Source of the DNA: Kolteria novifilia
GTDB lineage: Bacteria; Planctomycetota; Planctomycetia; Kolteriales; Kolteriaceae
Reading direction: 5' to 3'
DNA: 64,000 bases
NCBI GenBank assembly: GCA_007748055.1
Contig: CP036279.1
Coordinates: 5,456,001 to 5,520,000 of the forward strand
The translations under genes were made by a program, and so were the position numbers. How positions within the stretch are numbered: the first letter of the stretch is position 1; each line of letters starts with the position of its first letter. Shown here one piece after another: positions 1 through 8,800 of this stretch. Below the pieces are notes generated by a model, which was not told where the DNA came from, made no database searches, and saw nothing but the letters and a program-made list of their open reading frames with translations.

Positions 1-588
1 GGCTACCATCTCGTGAGCCGACCGACCGACACGCTCACCGCTTCGCAGACGTCGGCGGCCACGATCGAATCGCTCGCGGAAAACGTCAGCGACAGCGTGG
101 TGGCGCCGATCTTTTGGTACTTGGTCGCGGGTCTCGGCGGGGCTCTCGCGTACCGTTTCGTCAACACCGCCGACGCGATGCTCGGTTATCGCGACCCAGA
201 ACGCGAGTGGTTGGGAAAGATCCCCGCCCGGCTCGACGATGTGCTCAACGGGATCCCGGCCCGGCTCAGCGCGCTGGCGATCCTCGTCGTCGCCCGCTTC
301 TCGGGAGGGGACGCCGGTCGGGGGCTCCGCGTCTGGTGGCGCGATGCCGCCAAGACCGACAGTCCCAACGCGGGTCAACCGATGAGCGCGGCCGCCGGCG
401 TCCTTGGTCGCCGTCTCGACAAGGTGGGGCACTACGTCCTCGGTGCCGAGTTCGCCGAATGCCGGCGTGAGGACATCCCCCGCGCCCTTCGCTTGATCGA
501 GCACGCGACGATTCTCACGCTTGGCGTCGCGTCACTCGTACTCCTGGGCGTGGCCGCCCTATCGTTTGGGCCTTGGCTTGCCCCTTGA
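1..588 (+). CDS. cbiB: adenosylcobinamide-phosphate synthase, C-terminal part (5' cut by window edge)
   Basis: CbiB (called CobD in some species) is a membrane protein that attaches aminopropanol or its phosphate to adenosylcobyric acid late in B12 synthesis. The frame is open to base 1, so the gene starts outside the window; a GTG at 13 is internal. The visible 195 residues carry the family signature around [18 protein letters not shown], followed by a region matching [14 protein letters not shown] and a C-terminal hydrophobic segment (about the last 30 residues). The next gene, a CobD/CobC-like aminotransferase that would supply the aminopropanol phosphate moiety, starts 11 bases after the stop, so the two are probably co-transcribed. 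Confidence 0.9.
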   Translation, partial: GYHLVSRPTDTLTASQTSAATIESLAENVSDSVVAPIFWYLVAGLGGALAYRFVNTADAMLGYRDPEREWLGKIPARLDDVLNGIPARLSALAILVVARFSGGDAGRGLRVWWRDAAKTDSPNAGQPMSAAAGVLGRRLDKVGHYVLGAEFAECRREDIPRALRLIEHATILTLGVASLVLLGVAALSFGPWLAP

Positions 589-599
589 AAGGTATCACC

Positions 600-1661
600 A
601 TGTCAAGAGGTCTCCCGTCGCCGTCGATTCCCTTCGCCGTTCACGGGGCGGTCGACGAGATCGAACTTCGTTCCCTCGGGCTCTCCGCGGACGACGTCAC
701 CGACTTCAGTGCCAGCGTCAACCCGTTCGGTCCGAGTCCCTCGGTCCACGAGGCGCTGCGAAACGTGACCCTCAACCGCTACCCCGATCGGCATTGCGAG
801 GCGTTGACGCGGAAAGTCGCCGAGCAGCACGGCGTCGCGATCGAGAACGTGCTGGTTGGCAACGGGGCCAGCGAACTGCTCTGGCTCGCGGCGCTGACAA
901 TCTTGAGGCCTGGCGATCGGGCGCTGGTCCTCGGGCCGACCTATGGGGAATATGTCCGGGCCTGCCGCATCGCCGAAGCCGAGCCCGTCGAACTCCGAGC
1001 GAGCGAGAGCGATCGCTTTCGGCCCGACTTGGCTTCGGTCGCGGAGGACCGCGCGAGCGCCGTGTTCCTCTGCAACCCCAACAACCCGACCGGGCGGCTC
1101 ATCCCTCGCGATGCGCTCGCCGACATCTCTTCGCAGCGACCCGACCAGACCTGGATCGTCGACGAAGCGTATCAAGACTACCTCGCGTCGGAGTCCTCGA
1201 TGATCTGCTTGGAGGCGCCGAACATCCTGGTTGTTCGATCGCTGACAAAAGCCCACGCTCTGGCGGCGCTTCGGGTCGGTTACGCGATTGGCCCGTCGGG
1301 ACTGATCGGCGCGATGCGCGAACACCAACCTCCCTGGAGTGTCAACTCCATGGCACAAGCGGCCGCGGTGGCGGCGCTCTCGGACACCGCTCATCTTCGC
1401 GCGACGGTGGACCGACTCCGGCGAGAAGGAGGCCGTATGAGCGACACGCTCGCGACGGGCGGATGGCCCATCCTCGCGACCGACACGCCCTACTTTCTCG
1501 TTCGTGTCGGCGACGCGACCGGTTTCCGTCGCGAGCTTCTCGGCAAGGGAATCCTCGTGCGCGACGCGACCTCGTTCGGGCTGCCGAGTTGGATTCGGAT
1601 CAGTCCGCGGCGCCCCAAGGAGAACGACCGTTTCCTCGCCGCCATGGACGACCTCCGCTAG
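600..1661 (+). CDS. PLP-dependent aminotransferase, L-threonine-phosphate decarboxylase-like (CobD/CobC, HisC family)
   Basis: A fold-type I PLP enzyme of 353 residues related to histidinol-phosphate aminotransferase. In B12 loci this subfamily (Salmonella CobD, Pseudomonas CobC) decarboxylates threonine phosphate to the aminopropanol phosphate used by CbiB. Visible motifs are VSGNGASELLW-like substrate-loop residues (VGNGASELLWLA), CNPNNPTGR, the aspartate loop WIVDEAYQDY, and the probable PLP-binding lysine in VRSLTKAHALAALRVGY. I chose ATG 600 rather than an upstream in-frame start at 573 because GAAAGG lies 8 bases before it and the earlier start would overlap cbiB. A HisC role cannot be excluded by sequence, but the immediate cbiB neighbour favours the B12 role. 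Confidence 0.8.
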   Translation: MSRGLPSPSIPFAVHGAVDEIELRSLGLSADDVTDFSASVNPFGPSPSVHEALRNVTLNRYPDRHCEALTRKVAEQHGVAIENVLVGNGASELLWLAALTILRPGDRALVLGPTYGEYVRACRIAEAEPVELRASESDRFRPDLASVAEDRASAVFLCNPNNPTGRLIPRDALADISSQRPDQTWIVDEAYQDYLASESSMICLEAPNILVVRSLTKAHALAALRVGYAIGPSGLIGAMREHQPPWSVNSMAQAAAVAALSDTAHLRATVDRLRREGGRMSDTLATGGWPILATDTPYFLVRVGDATGFRRELLGKGILVRDATSFGLPSWIRISPRRPKENDRFLAAMDDLR

Positions 1662-1696
1662 CGAGTCGGCATCGCCGTCCGGGCACGACGAGGGTC

Positions 1697-2302
1697 TCAG
1701 TATTCGATGCCAGGCTGCGGCTTGATCCCCGCCTTGAACGGGTGCTTCAGGTAGGTCATCTCCGTAGCCAGGTCGGCCATCTCCACGAGAGCGGGCTTCG
1801 CGTTGCGACCGGTCACCACGACGTGAAGGCCCTCGCGACGCTGACCCAACTCCTCGAGGACTGTCTCCAGTTCGAGGTAGTCGTAGCGCAAGACGATGTT
1901 GAGTTCGTCGAGAATCACCATGCCGTAGGAGGGGTCTCGCAGCATCTCGACGGCGCGTTGCCACGCCTTCTCGGCGATCTCGACGTCGCGCTGGCGGTCT
2001 TGCGTCTCCCACGTGAACCCCTCCCCCATGGGATGAAGGTCGATCGGCAGTGATTCGAGTTGGGCCAGCGCCGCCTCGCCGGTGGCGATCGCTCCCTTGA
2101 CGAACTGGATCACGCCCACACGCACGCCTTGCCCCATCGCGCGAAACGCGAGCCCGAGCGCCGCGGTCGTCTTCCCCTTTCCGGCCCCGGTATAGACGAC
2201 GAGCAGCCCCTTGCTCTCGGTCGCTTTCGCCAGTCGCTGCCGGTAGGCCTCTTGCTTTCGCTTCATGCGGGCCTTGTGTTCGTCGGTCTCTTCCGTCGCC
2301 AT
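1697..2302 (-). CDS. cobO: cob(I)yrinic acid a,c-diamide adenosyltransferase
   Basis: A CobO/BtuR/CobA-type corrinoid adenosyltransferase of 201 residues, which transfers the 5'-deoxyadenosyl group of ATP to cob(I)alamin precursors. The P-loop GAGKGKTT is at residues 39-46; the following LGLAFRAMGQGVRVGVIQFVKG and the VILDELNIVLRYDYL segment are characteristic of the BtuR fold. The charged N-terminal leader (about 30 residues with many K and R) is typical of the longer CobO version. It is the last gene of the minus-strand cob run, 51 bases after cobQ, with GAAGGAAAC before the ATG. It converges with the aminotransferase on the other strand. Confidence 0.95.
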   Translation of the reverse strand: MATEETDEHKARMKRKQEAYRQRLAKATESKGLLVVYTGAGKGKTTAALGLAFRAMGQGVRVGVIQFVKGAIATGEAALAQLESLPIDLHPMGEGFTWETQDRQRDVEIAEKAWQRAVEMLRDPSYGMVILDELNIVLRYDYLELETVLEELGQRREGLHVVVTGRNAKPALVEMADLATEMTYLKHPFKAGIKPQPGIEY

Positions 2303-2353
2303 GGATTCGTTTCCTTCAGTGAGAACAAGTGGAGGATGGTTCGATGAACGGGT

Positions 2354-3859
2354 CTACGCTCGCTGGGAACCCTTGATCAAATCGTCGAGGAGTTCCCAGT
2401 CGAAGGTTGCGAGCAAGACGTCGGCGAGGCGGTCAAGCGACTCGTCGATGGCGTCGGTCGCTCCCAAGTTCTCGCCCTGCCACGAAGGCGCAAGGCTCCG
2501 CAGCCACGCCTCGCAGAAGCCGGCGTTCTGAAACAGCCCGTGGAGATAACAGCCCCAGACGCGACCGTCGGGACCGACGCAACCGTCGAGGATCGTCTCT
2601 CGCTCGCTCCCTCGATCGATGCGGAGCCAGGGCTGGGACGAGGAGGTCTCTCCCGCGTGGATCTCGTAGGCGTCGAGCTCTTCGAAACCGGCCGCGAGCC
2701 AACCGGGCCATTGATTGCCCACCACCGCCGCGCGAACGTTGGCCGTCGCCTTCTCGGGGCGAAACGTGGTCTCCACCGGGAGTAGTCCGAGTCCACGGAT
2801 CGTCTTGGCCGAACTCTCGACCCTCGCCGGATCGTGAATGGCGGTCCCTAGCATCTGGTAGCCCCCGCAGATGCCGACCACCGCTCCCCCCCGACGAGCA
2901 TGGTCGAGAATCGCTAGATCAAGCTCTCGCTCCCGAAGCCAGCGCAAGTCGTCCGCGGTACTCTTCGTTCCGGGCAGAATGACCGCGTCGGCGTCGCGAA
3001 GCTCTTCGGGACGCGTCGCGTAGGTCACCGCGACGTCGTCGCATCGCTCGAGACTGTCGAAATCATCGAAGTTGGAAATGCGAGGCAGCCGGATCACGAC
3101 AATGCGGATGGTCGCGGTCCCGCGCGGCGCTCGATGCTCGATCGCGACCGCATCCTCCTCGGGGAGTCGCAGATCGGGAACGAAAGGAACGACACCCACG
3201 ACGGGGCATTCCCCCCGCTCCCGCAAGATCTGGACACCGTCGTCAAAGAGCCTGGGATCACCCCGAAACCGGTTGACGATCAAGCCCCGGACGAGGCGGC
3301 GTTCATCTTCCTCGAGCAGCGACAACGTCCCCAAGAGCTGGGCGAAGATCCCGCCTCGGTCAATGTCCCCGACCAGTAGCACGGAGCAGCCCAGATGCTT
3401 GGCGACCGCCATGTTGACGATGTCGGACGACTTCAGGTTGAGCTCCACCGGACTTCCCGCCCCTTCGATCAGGATCAGGTCGTACGCGGCTTGAAGGGAC
3501 TCGAGTGACTCGATGACGATGCTCCAAAGTTCCCGTTTGCGGCGGTAGAAGTCGCGAGCGCGAAGCGTCGTCCACGGTCTGCCGCGCACGATCACTTGGG
3601 ACGTCGCGTCGGCCTGCGGCTTGAGCAAGACGGGGTTCATCGCGACGGTGGGTCGGATGCCCGCCGCGCGGGCCTGAAGCTCTTGGGCACGGCCGATCTC
3701 ACCGCCGTCATCACAGACGGCCGCGTTGTTCGACATGTTCTGGGCCTTGAACGGAGCGACCCGAATCCCACGCCGCGACAAGACCCGGCAGAGACCTGCG
3801 ACGAGAAGGCTCTTCCCCACGGACGAACTAGTTCCGACCACCATCAAGGATCGTGCCAC
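2354..3859 (-). CDS. cobQ: cobyric acid synthase (glutamine-hydrolysing)
   Basis: CobQ (CbiP in other species) amidates four side chains of adenosylcobyrinic acid a,c-diamide using glutamine and ATP. The 501 residues match the usual family length. The N-terminal dethiobiotin-synthetase-like domain begins MVVGTSSSVGKSLLVAGLCR with the P-loop-like GTSSSVGKS, followed by APFKAQNMSNN. The C-terminal class I glutamine amidotransferase domain shows the nucleophile region GICGGYQMLG and the histidine in CYLHGLF. The start is GTG at 3859, needed to keep the conserved N-terminus; an internal ATG five codons later would remove part of it. It lies 18 bases after the chelatase ATPase gene and ahead of cobO. 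Confidence 0.96.
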   Translation of the reverse strand: MARSLMVVGTSSSVGKSLLVAGLCRVLSRRGIRVAPFKAQNMSNNAAVCDDGGEIGRAQELQARAAGIRPTVAMNPVLLKPQADATSQVIVRGRPWTTLRARDFYRRKRELWSIVIESLESLQAAYDLILIEGAGSPVELNLKSSDIVNMAVAKHLGCSVLLVGDIDRGGIFAQLLGTLSLLEEDERRLVRGLIVNRFRGDPRLFDDGVQILRERGECPVVGVVPFVPDLRLPEEDAVAIEHRAPRGTATIRIVVIRLPRISNFDDFDSLERCDDVAVTYATRPEELRDADAVILPGTKSTADDLRWLRERELDLAILDHARRGGAVVGICGGYQMLGTAIHDPARVESSAKTIRGLGLLPVETTFRPEKATANVRAAVVGNQWPGWLAAGFEELDAYEIHAGETSSSQPWLRIDRGSERETILDGCVGPDGRVWGCYLHGLFQNAGFCEAWLRSLAPSWQGENLGATDAIDESLDRLADVLLATFDWELLDDLIKGSQRA

Positions 3860-3877
3860 GTGTCGGCTTCTCCCTTC

Positions 3878-5815
3878 TCAGGTCGCGACCGGTGCAAGCT
3901 CGGTCAAGCGAGCGATTGGTTCGAGGTCGGCACCGAGCGTGCTCGCCAGTTCCTGAGTCCGTCCGAGCTTGACGAATCCTTCCTCGGTGTCATAAACACG
4001 TGCGACGCCGCCGATGCCCGCGAGTTGTTCGGCGAGCCGCTTGGCTTGCTCGAGCGACTGCCGCCAGGGATCACCCGCCGGGTCGCCGAGCGCGACGTTC
4101 GCCCGCCCATCACTGAGTACCAAGAGACTGGCGCTTCGCCCTCCTTCCCCGAGGTGCCGCTCGATCAGCGAAGACGCCTCGGCAAGCGCGTGGGCCAAGG
4201 GCGTTCGACCGCCGGTCGTCAGGGAGCGCATTTGCCGCTCCGCTTCTCGGGCATCGCGACAGGGAGCTAGCACGAGTTCCGCCTCGGTCCCTCGAAACGC
4301 GATCAGGGCCACCTCGTCGCGTGCCGTTCGGGTCTGATCGAGCAACGCGAGCACGGCTCCCTTGACGAGTTCCATCCGGCGACGAGCCCCCATCGATCCG
4401 GAGGCATCGACGACAAAGACGATCAATCGTTGGGTACGACGATCCCGCTCGCGGCTCTTCAGGTCCGATCGGTCGAGCTGGGGCAACCCGCTCTGAACGG
4501 CTCCACGCTCTAGCGCGTTCCGGACGCTCGCCTGGAGATCGAGTTCGCGCGGCTTCGGATCCGGCACGGAGCGAACCACCTCGCCTCGGCCGTGCTTCGG
4601 TTGGCGGTCACCGCGGGCATCCGCGGAGGCCGAGCGTACGGAAGCGACTGGCGGCACCTCCGGCAGCTTCGCGCTCGCCTGCCGAGGCGCGAAGACCTGC
4701 TCGCGCGGCGCCGTGGCGTTCGGCGTTGAGGATGACTCCGACGACGACTCGTCTCCCGGAGGCGGTGGGGGACTCGTTGGCGATCGCTCCCGGTCCGATG
4801 GTGGTTGCTCGTGATTCGGAGGAGGGTTCGAGGAAGAGGGGCGTCGGTTCGGCGGCTCGCGACGCCGATGCTCGAGCACCATCTCCTTGACCGCGTCGAC
4901 ATGGGCTTCCGTGACGCTCTCGTCGCCACTCCAGGCGGCGAACGCCTGCGCGGCGCGAAGCATGGTGATGTCGGCCCTCAACCCTTCGACGCCAGCTTCC
5001 GCACAGATCCCGGCGATCACCCCGAGGATCGCGTCATCGGTCGCGATGGCGGAACGTCGCTGCCTCGCCGTCACGATCCGATCGCGCAGGGCGTACTGCT
5101 CTTGCTCCCATTGCCGGCAGAATCCGACCGGATCGGCGTCGAACGCCAACCGGCGCCGAACGATTTCCGAGCGGGGGCCAGGTTCGCGCGGCGCGGCCAC
5201 CTCGACGGTCAGCCCAAATCGGTCGAGCAATTGGGGCCGAAGACGGCCCTCGTCCGGGTTCATCGAACCGACCAGCACGAACCGAGACGCGTGGCTCGCG
5301 GTCACTCCATCACGCTCGATCGTCACCTGTCCACTCGCCGACGCATCGAGCAACGCGTCGACGAGGTGATCCGCCAGCAGGTTGACTTCATCGATGTAGA
5401 GCACGCCCCGATGGGCGCTGGCGAGCAGTCCCGGCTGCAACGCCCGTTCTCCCTTCTGCAGCACGCGGTCGAGATCGAGCGAACCGAGCAAACGGTCCTC
5501 GGTCGCCCCGATCGGAAGATGCACGAAGGGCGAGGCCATCTCGACGATCTCTTGCTCGCTCGCCCCCTGACAAGCCTCGCAGCAGTCCTGGGCATGTCCG
5601 GGCTCACAACGGAAGGGACAGCCAAGCATGGTTGTGATCGCCGGCGCCAGTTCGGTCAGGCCGCGAGCGGCGGTGCTCTTCGCGGTGCCCCGTTCGCCGA
5701 CGATAAGGACACCACCAATCTCGGGCGAGACGAGATTGAGCAGCAGCGCGGTCCGAAGCCGATCCTGGCCCACCAGCGCGACGAAGGGATAGGTCCGCGG
5801 TCGCGTTGGACTCAT
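3878..5815 (-). CDS. fused ChlI-ChlD-type chelatase AAA/VWA subunit (partner of CobN)
   Basis: A 645-residue protein that joins a BchI/ChlI AAA+ motor to a BchD/ChlD-like VWA domain. The Walker A motif GERGTAKST is at residues 40-48, a cysteine cluster (C66, C70, C78, C79, C82) sits in the loop after it, and the Walker B region reads GVLYIDEVNLL. A low-complexity Pro/Ser linker follows, then the MIDAS-type DASGS at 470-474 and TGGRTPLAHAL. In class I chelatases these two functions power metal insertion by the large subunit, here CobN; aerobic-type organisms use CobS and CobT instead, and no CobS/CobT is present. ATG 5815 overlaps the cobN stop as ATGA and is preceded by GAGGAGG, so translation is coupled. 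A further in-frame start at 5866 would sit inside cobN and is not needed. Confidence 0.9.
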   Translation of the reverse strand: MSPTRPRTYPFVALVGQDRLRTALLLNLVSPEIGGVLIVGERGTAKSTAARGLTELAPAITTMLGCPFRCEPGHAQDCCEACQGASEQEIVEMASPFVHLPIGATEDRLLGSLDLDRVLQKGERALQPGLLASAHRGVLYIDEVNLLADHLVDALLDASASGQVTIERDGVTASHASRFVLVGSMNPDEGRLRPQLLDRFGLTVEVAAPREPGPRSEIVRRRLAFDADPVGFCRQWEQEQYALRDRIVTARQRRSAIATDDAILGVIAGICAEAGVEGLRADITMLRAAQAFAAWSGDESVTEAHVDAVKEMVLEHRRREPPNRRPSSSNPPPNHEQPPSDRERSPTSPPPPPGDESSSESSSTPNATAPREQVFAPRQASAKLPEVPPVASVRSASADARGDRQPKHGRGEVVRSVPDPKPRELDLQASVRNALERGAVQSGLPQLDRSDLKSRERDRRTQRLIVFVVDASGSMGARRRMELVKGAVLALLDQTRTARDEVALIAFRGTEAELVLAPCRDAREAERQMRSLTTGGRTPLAHALAEASSLIERHLGEGGRSASLLVLSDGRANVALGDPAGDPWRQSLEQAKRLAEQLAGIGGVARVYDTEEGFVKLGRTQELASTLGADLEPIARLTELAPVAT

Positions 5816-8800
5816 CGCGAGACCTCCTCGGCTTGGGGAAGTCCCTCGCCGCGTTGCTCCAACCACGCCTCGCTTTCCATGAGTGTCGCCTTGAGCTTCT
5901 CCCTGGTTTCGGGCTTCGGCTCGCTCCAGAGATCACGCTGATCGGCCTCGAGGAGTCGTTCGGCCATCGCCCGTAGCGCCCAAGGATTGCTCCGTTCGAG
6001 AAAGGCTCGCACCTTTTCGTTGAAGACGTACTGTTGGGCGACCTCTTCGTACATCCAGTCGTCGACGACGTCGGCCGTCGCGTCGAAGCCAAAGAGGTAG
6101 TCGACGGTCGCGTTCAGTTCGAGGCCCCCCTTGTAGCCGTGCCGCTCGAGACTCTCGATCCACTTCGGATTGACGACTCGGGAGCGAAAGACGCGGAGGG
6201 CTTCCTGCTTGAGATCGCGAACGACGGGCCGCGAGGGGTCGGAGCTGTCGCCGAAGAAGTGCTTCGGCTTCTTGCCGGTCAGCGCCCGGATGGTGGCGAT
6301 CATCCCTCCGTGAAACTGTAGGTAGTCGTCGCTGTCGAAGATGTCGTGCTCGCGGTTGTCTTGATTGTGCAGCGCCACTTGGACGGTCGCGAGCCGTTGC
6401 TTGAAGACCTCGCGGCGATCGACGCCCTGCTCTTCCCCCGTGTAAGCGTACCCACCCCAGTTGACGTAGGCCTCGGCGAAGTCGTCGCTCGACTGCCAGT
6501 TCTGCCGTTCGATCAGCGGCAAGATCCCCGCCCCATAGGCATTCGGCGGCGACCCGAAGATGCGGTAGCTGGCGTTCCGCTGCGCATCGTTCTCGCACTC
6601 CCCATCATCGCGAGCTTGTTCGTAGTCACGCAGGAAGTGCTTGCGGACGAAGTTCTGTTCGAGCGATTCGTCGAGCCGAGCGACGGTTTCGACCGCTTCG
6701 TCCAAGAGTTGAATCAGGTGCGGAAAGGCGTCGCGGAAGAAACCGCTGATGCGCACCAACACGTCGATCCGTGGTCGACCGAGTTCCTCCAACGGGATCA
6801 CCTCGATCCCGAGAAGCCGACGATTCTGAGCTTGCCATTGCGGGCGAACGCCTAGCAACGCGAGGACCTGGGCGACATCGTCCCCGCCGGTGCGCATCGC
6901 GCTGGTCCCCCACATGCTGATTCCGACCGTCTCGGGATAATCGCCATCGTTCTCTTCCGACGCCTCGCGGCGGTAGCGTTTGAGCATCTCGTCCGCGAGA
7001 GCTTGTCCGACACTCCACGCGGCAGGCGACGGCACCGCGCGTGGATCGACGGCGAAGAAGTTGCGTCCGGTCGGTAGGACGTGAGCCATCCCCCGCGTCG
7101 GAGCTCCACTTGGACCTGGCGGGATGAAACGTCCTTCCAAACCACGGAGCAGGTAGTCGATCTCATCCGACGTCCGGTGAAGGCGCGCGATCAAGTCTCG
7201 ACAGATGAACCGAAGAGCCTCTTCCACCCCAGCGACCTCGCCCGCCGCCAGCTCTTCGGCGACGATCCGCTCGACCGACGATTCCTCGAAGTCCTCCTCG
7301 ATCAGTCGGTAGAGCAGCGTCTGGCAGCGTGCGTCGATCGCTTCGATAACATCCGCCGCGGAGTAGAGTTGTCGCTCCATCGTCCGTTCCAGGATTTCGG
7401 GGATATCCGCGAGGCGACGACCGGGATGCTCCTCGAGTTCGCGAAGCGAGAGGCCAAGCGATTGGGCCAACGCGAGACGCAGGCTCGGCGCCTCGAGGTT
7501 GGGTAGACGCATCAACGCGTGCAGCAGCCCGACGAGTTGATCGCCTTGCGGCAGGACTCCCAGGATGTGCAAGCCGTCGCGGATCTGAGCCCCGGCCAGT
7601 TCGCAGAGATAGCCGTCGAGATCCTCGATCAGATGGGCGACGTCACGCCCTTGCATCGAGGCGAGCGAGATGGGCGTCCCGTCGGGGGTGAAGCCCTCGT
7701 CCCACTCGTGCTTGTGGTCGCCGTGATCCTGGACCATGACGAACTTGAGGTCTTCCTCGAGATTCGCTTCGCGAACGAGCGTCCAGATCTGTTGCTGCAA
7801 AAGAGGGAGCTTCGACGGGTCGAGCATTTCGACCTGATAGTACTCGTCGACGAGTTGGGCGAGACGTTCGAGCCTACCGTAGTGACCACCCTGCGTCATC
7901 GGCGGCGTCAAGTGATCGACGATCGCCGCGTGGGCGCGCCGCTTCGCTTGGGAACCTTCACCCGGATCGTTGATGATGAAGGGATAGAAGAGAGGCATCT
8001 CGGCGAGCAACTGATCGGGCGCGCACGCCGAGGAAAGTCCGACGCCCTTGCCGGGAAGCCACTCGAGTGTCCCATGTTTGCCGAGATGGATGATCGCGTC
8101 CGCCCGCCAGAGATCCCGAAGCCAACGATAGAAGGCGACATAGTGATGCGTCGGCGGCAGGTCGGGTTGATGATAGATCGCGGTCGGATCCATGCCGTAG
8201 CCACGTGGCGGCTGCGGCGCGATTAGTATATTCCCCAACTCCAGGCCGGCGAAGCACAGATCATCCGCGTCGAGACCGAACGCTCCCGGCGGCTCTCCCC
8301 ACCGCCCGCTCACCTCGGATCTCAATTCCTCGGGCAACTCGTCGAACCAAGTGCGATAGATCTCCCACGGGACTCTGCCCACCGTTCGTGCCGGATCGAA
8401 CGACGCCCAATCGTCATCGTAGGTCCCGCGATCGACAATCTCGTGAAAGAGGCGATCACTGTCATTGGGGTACGAGTCGACCTGGTAACCATGCCGGGAG
8501 AGAGCGTCCAAGAGCGAGACCAGCGAGGCCGGCGTGTCGAGGCCAACCGCGCCACCAAGGCGGGCATTGCGGCCCGGCGCGTTGGTCAGGACGATCGCGA
8601 TGCGCTTCTCGGCGTTGGGCAAGTGCCGCAAGCGAGCGTGTCGCGCCGCCAGGCCCGCGACCCGATCAATGCGGTCCCTTCGCGGTTCGTAATACAACGC
8701 TTCCAAACGGTTCGCGGCGAAGGAGTCGGCCGTCTCTATCAAGCATGCCTCTTCCGTGCAGCCCTCGCAGGTGGCCGGACGTTCGTCCGGGAACTGTTCC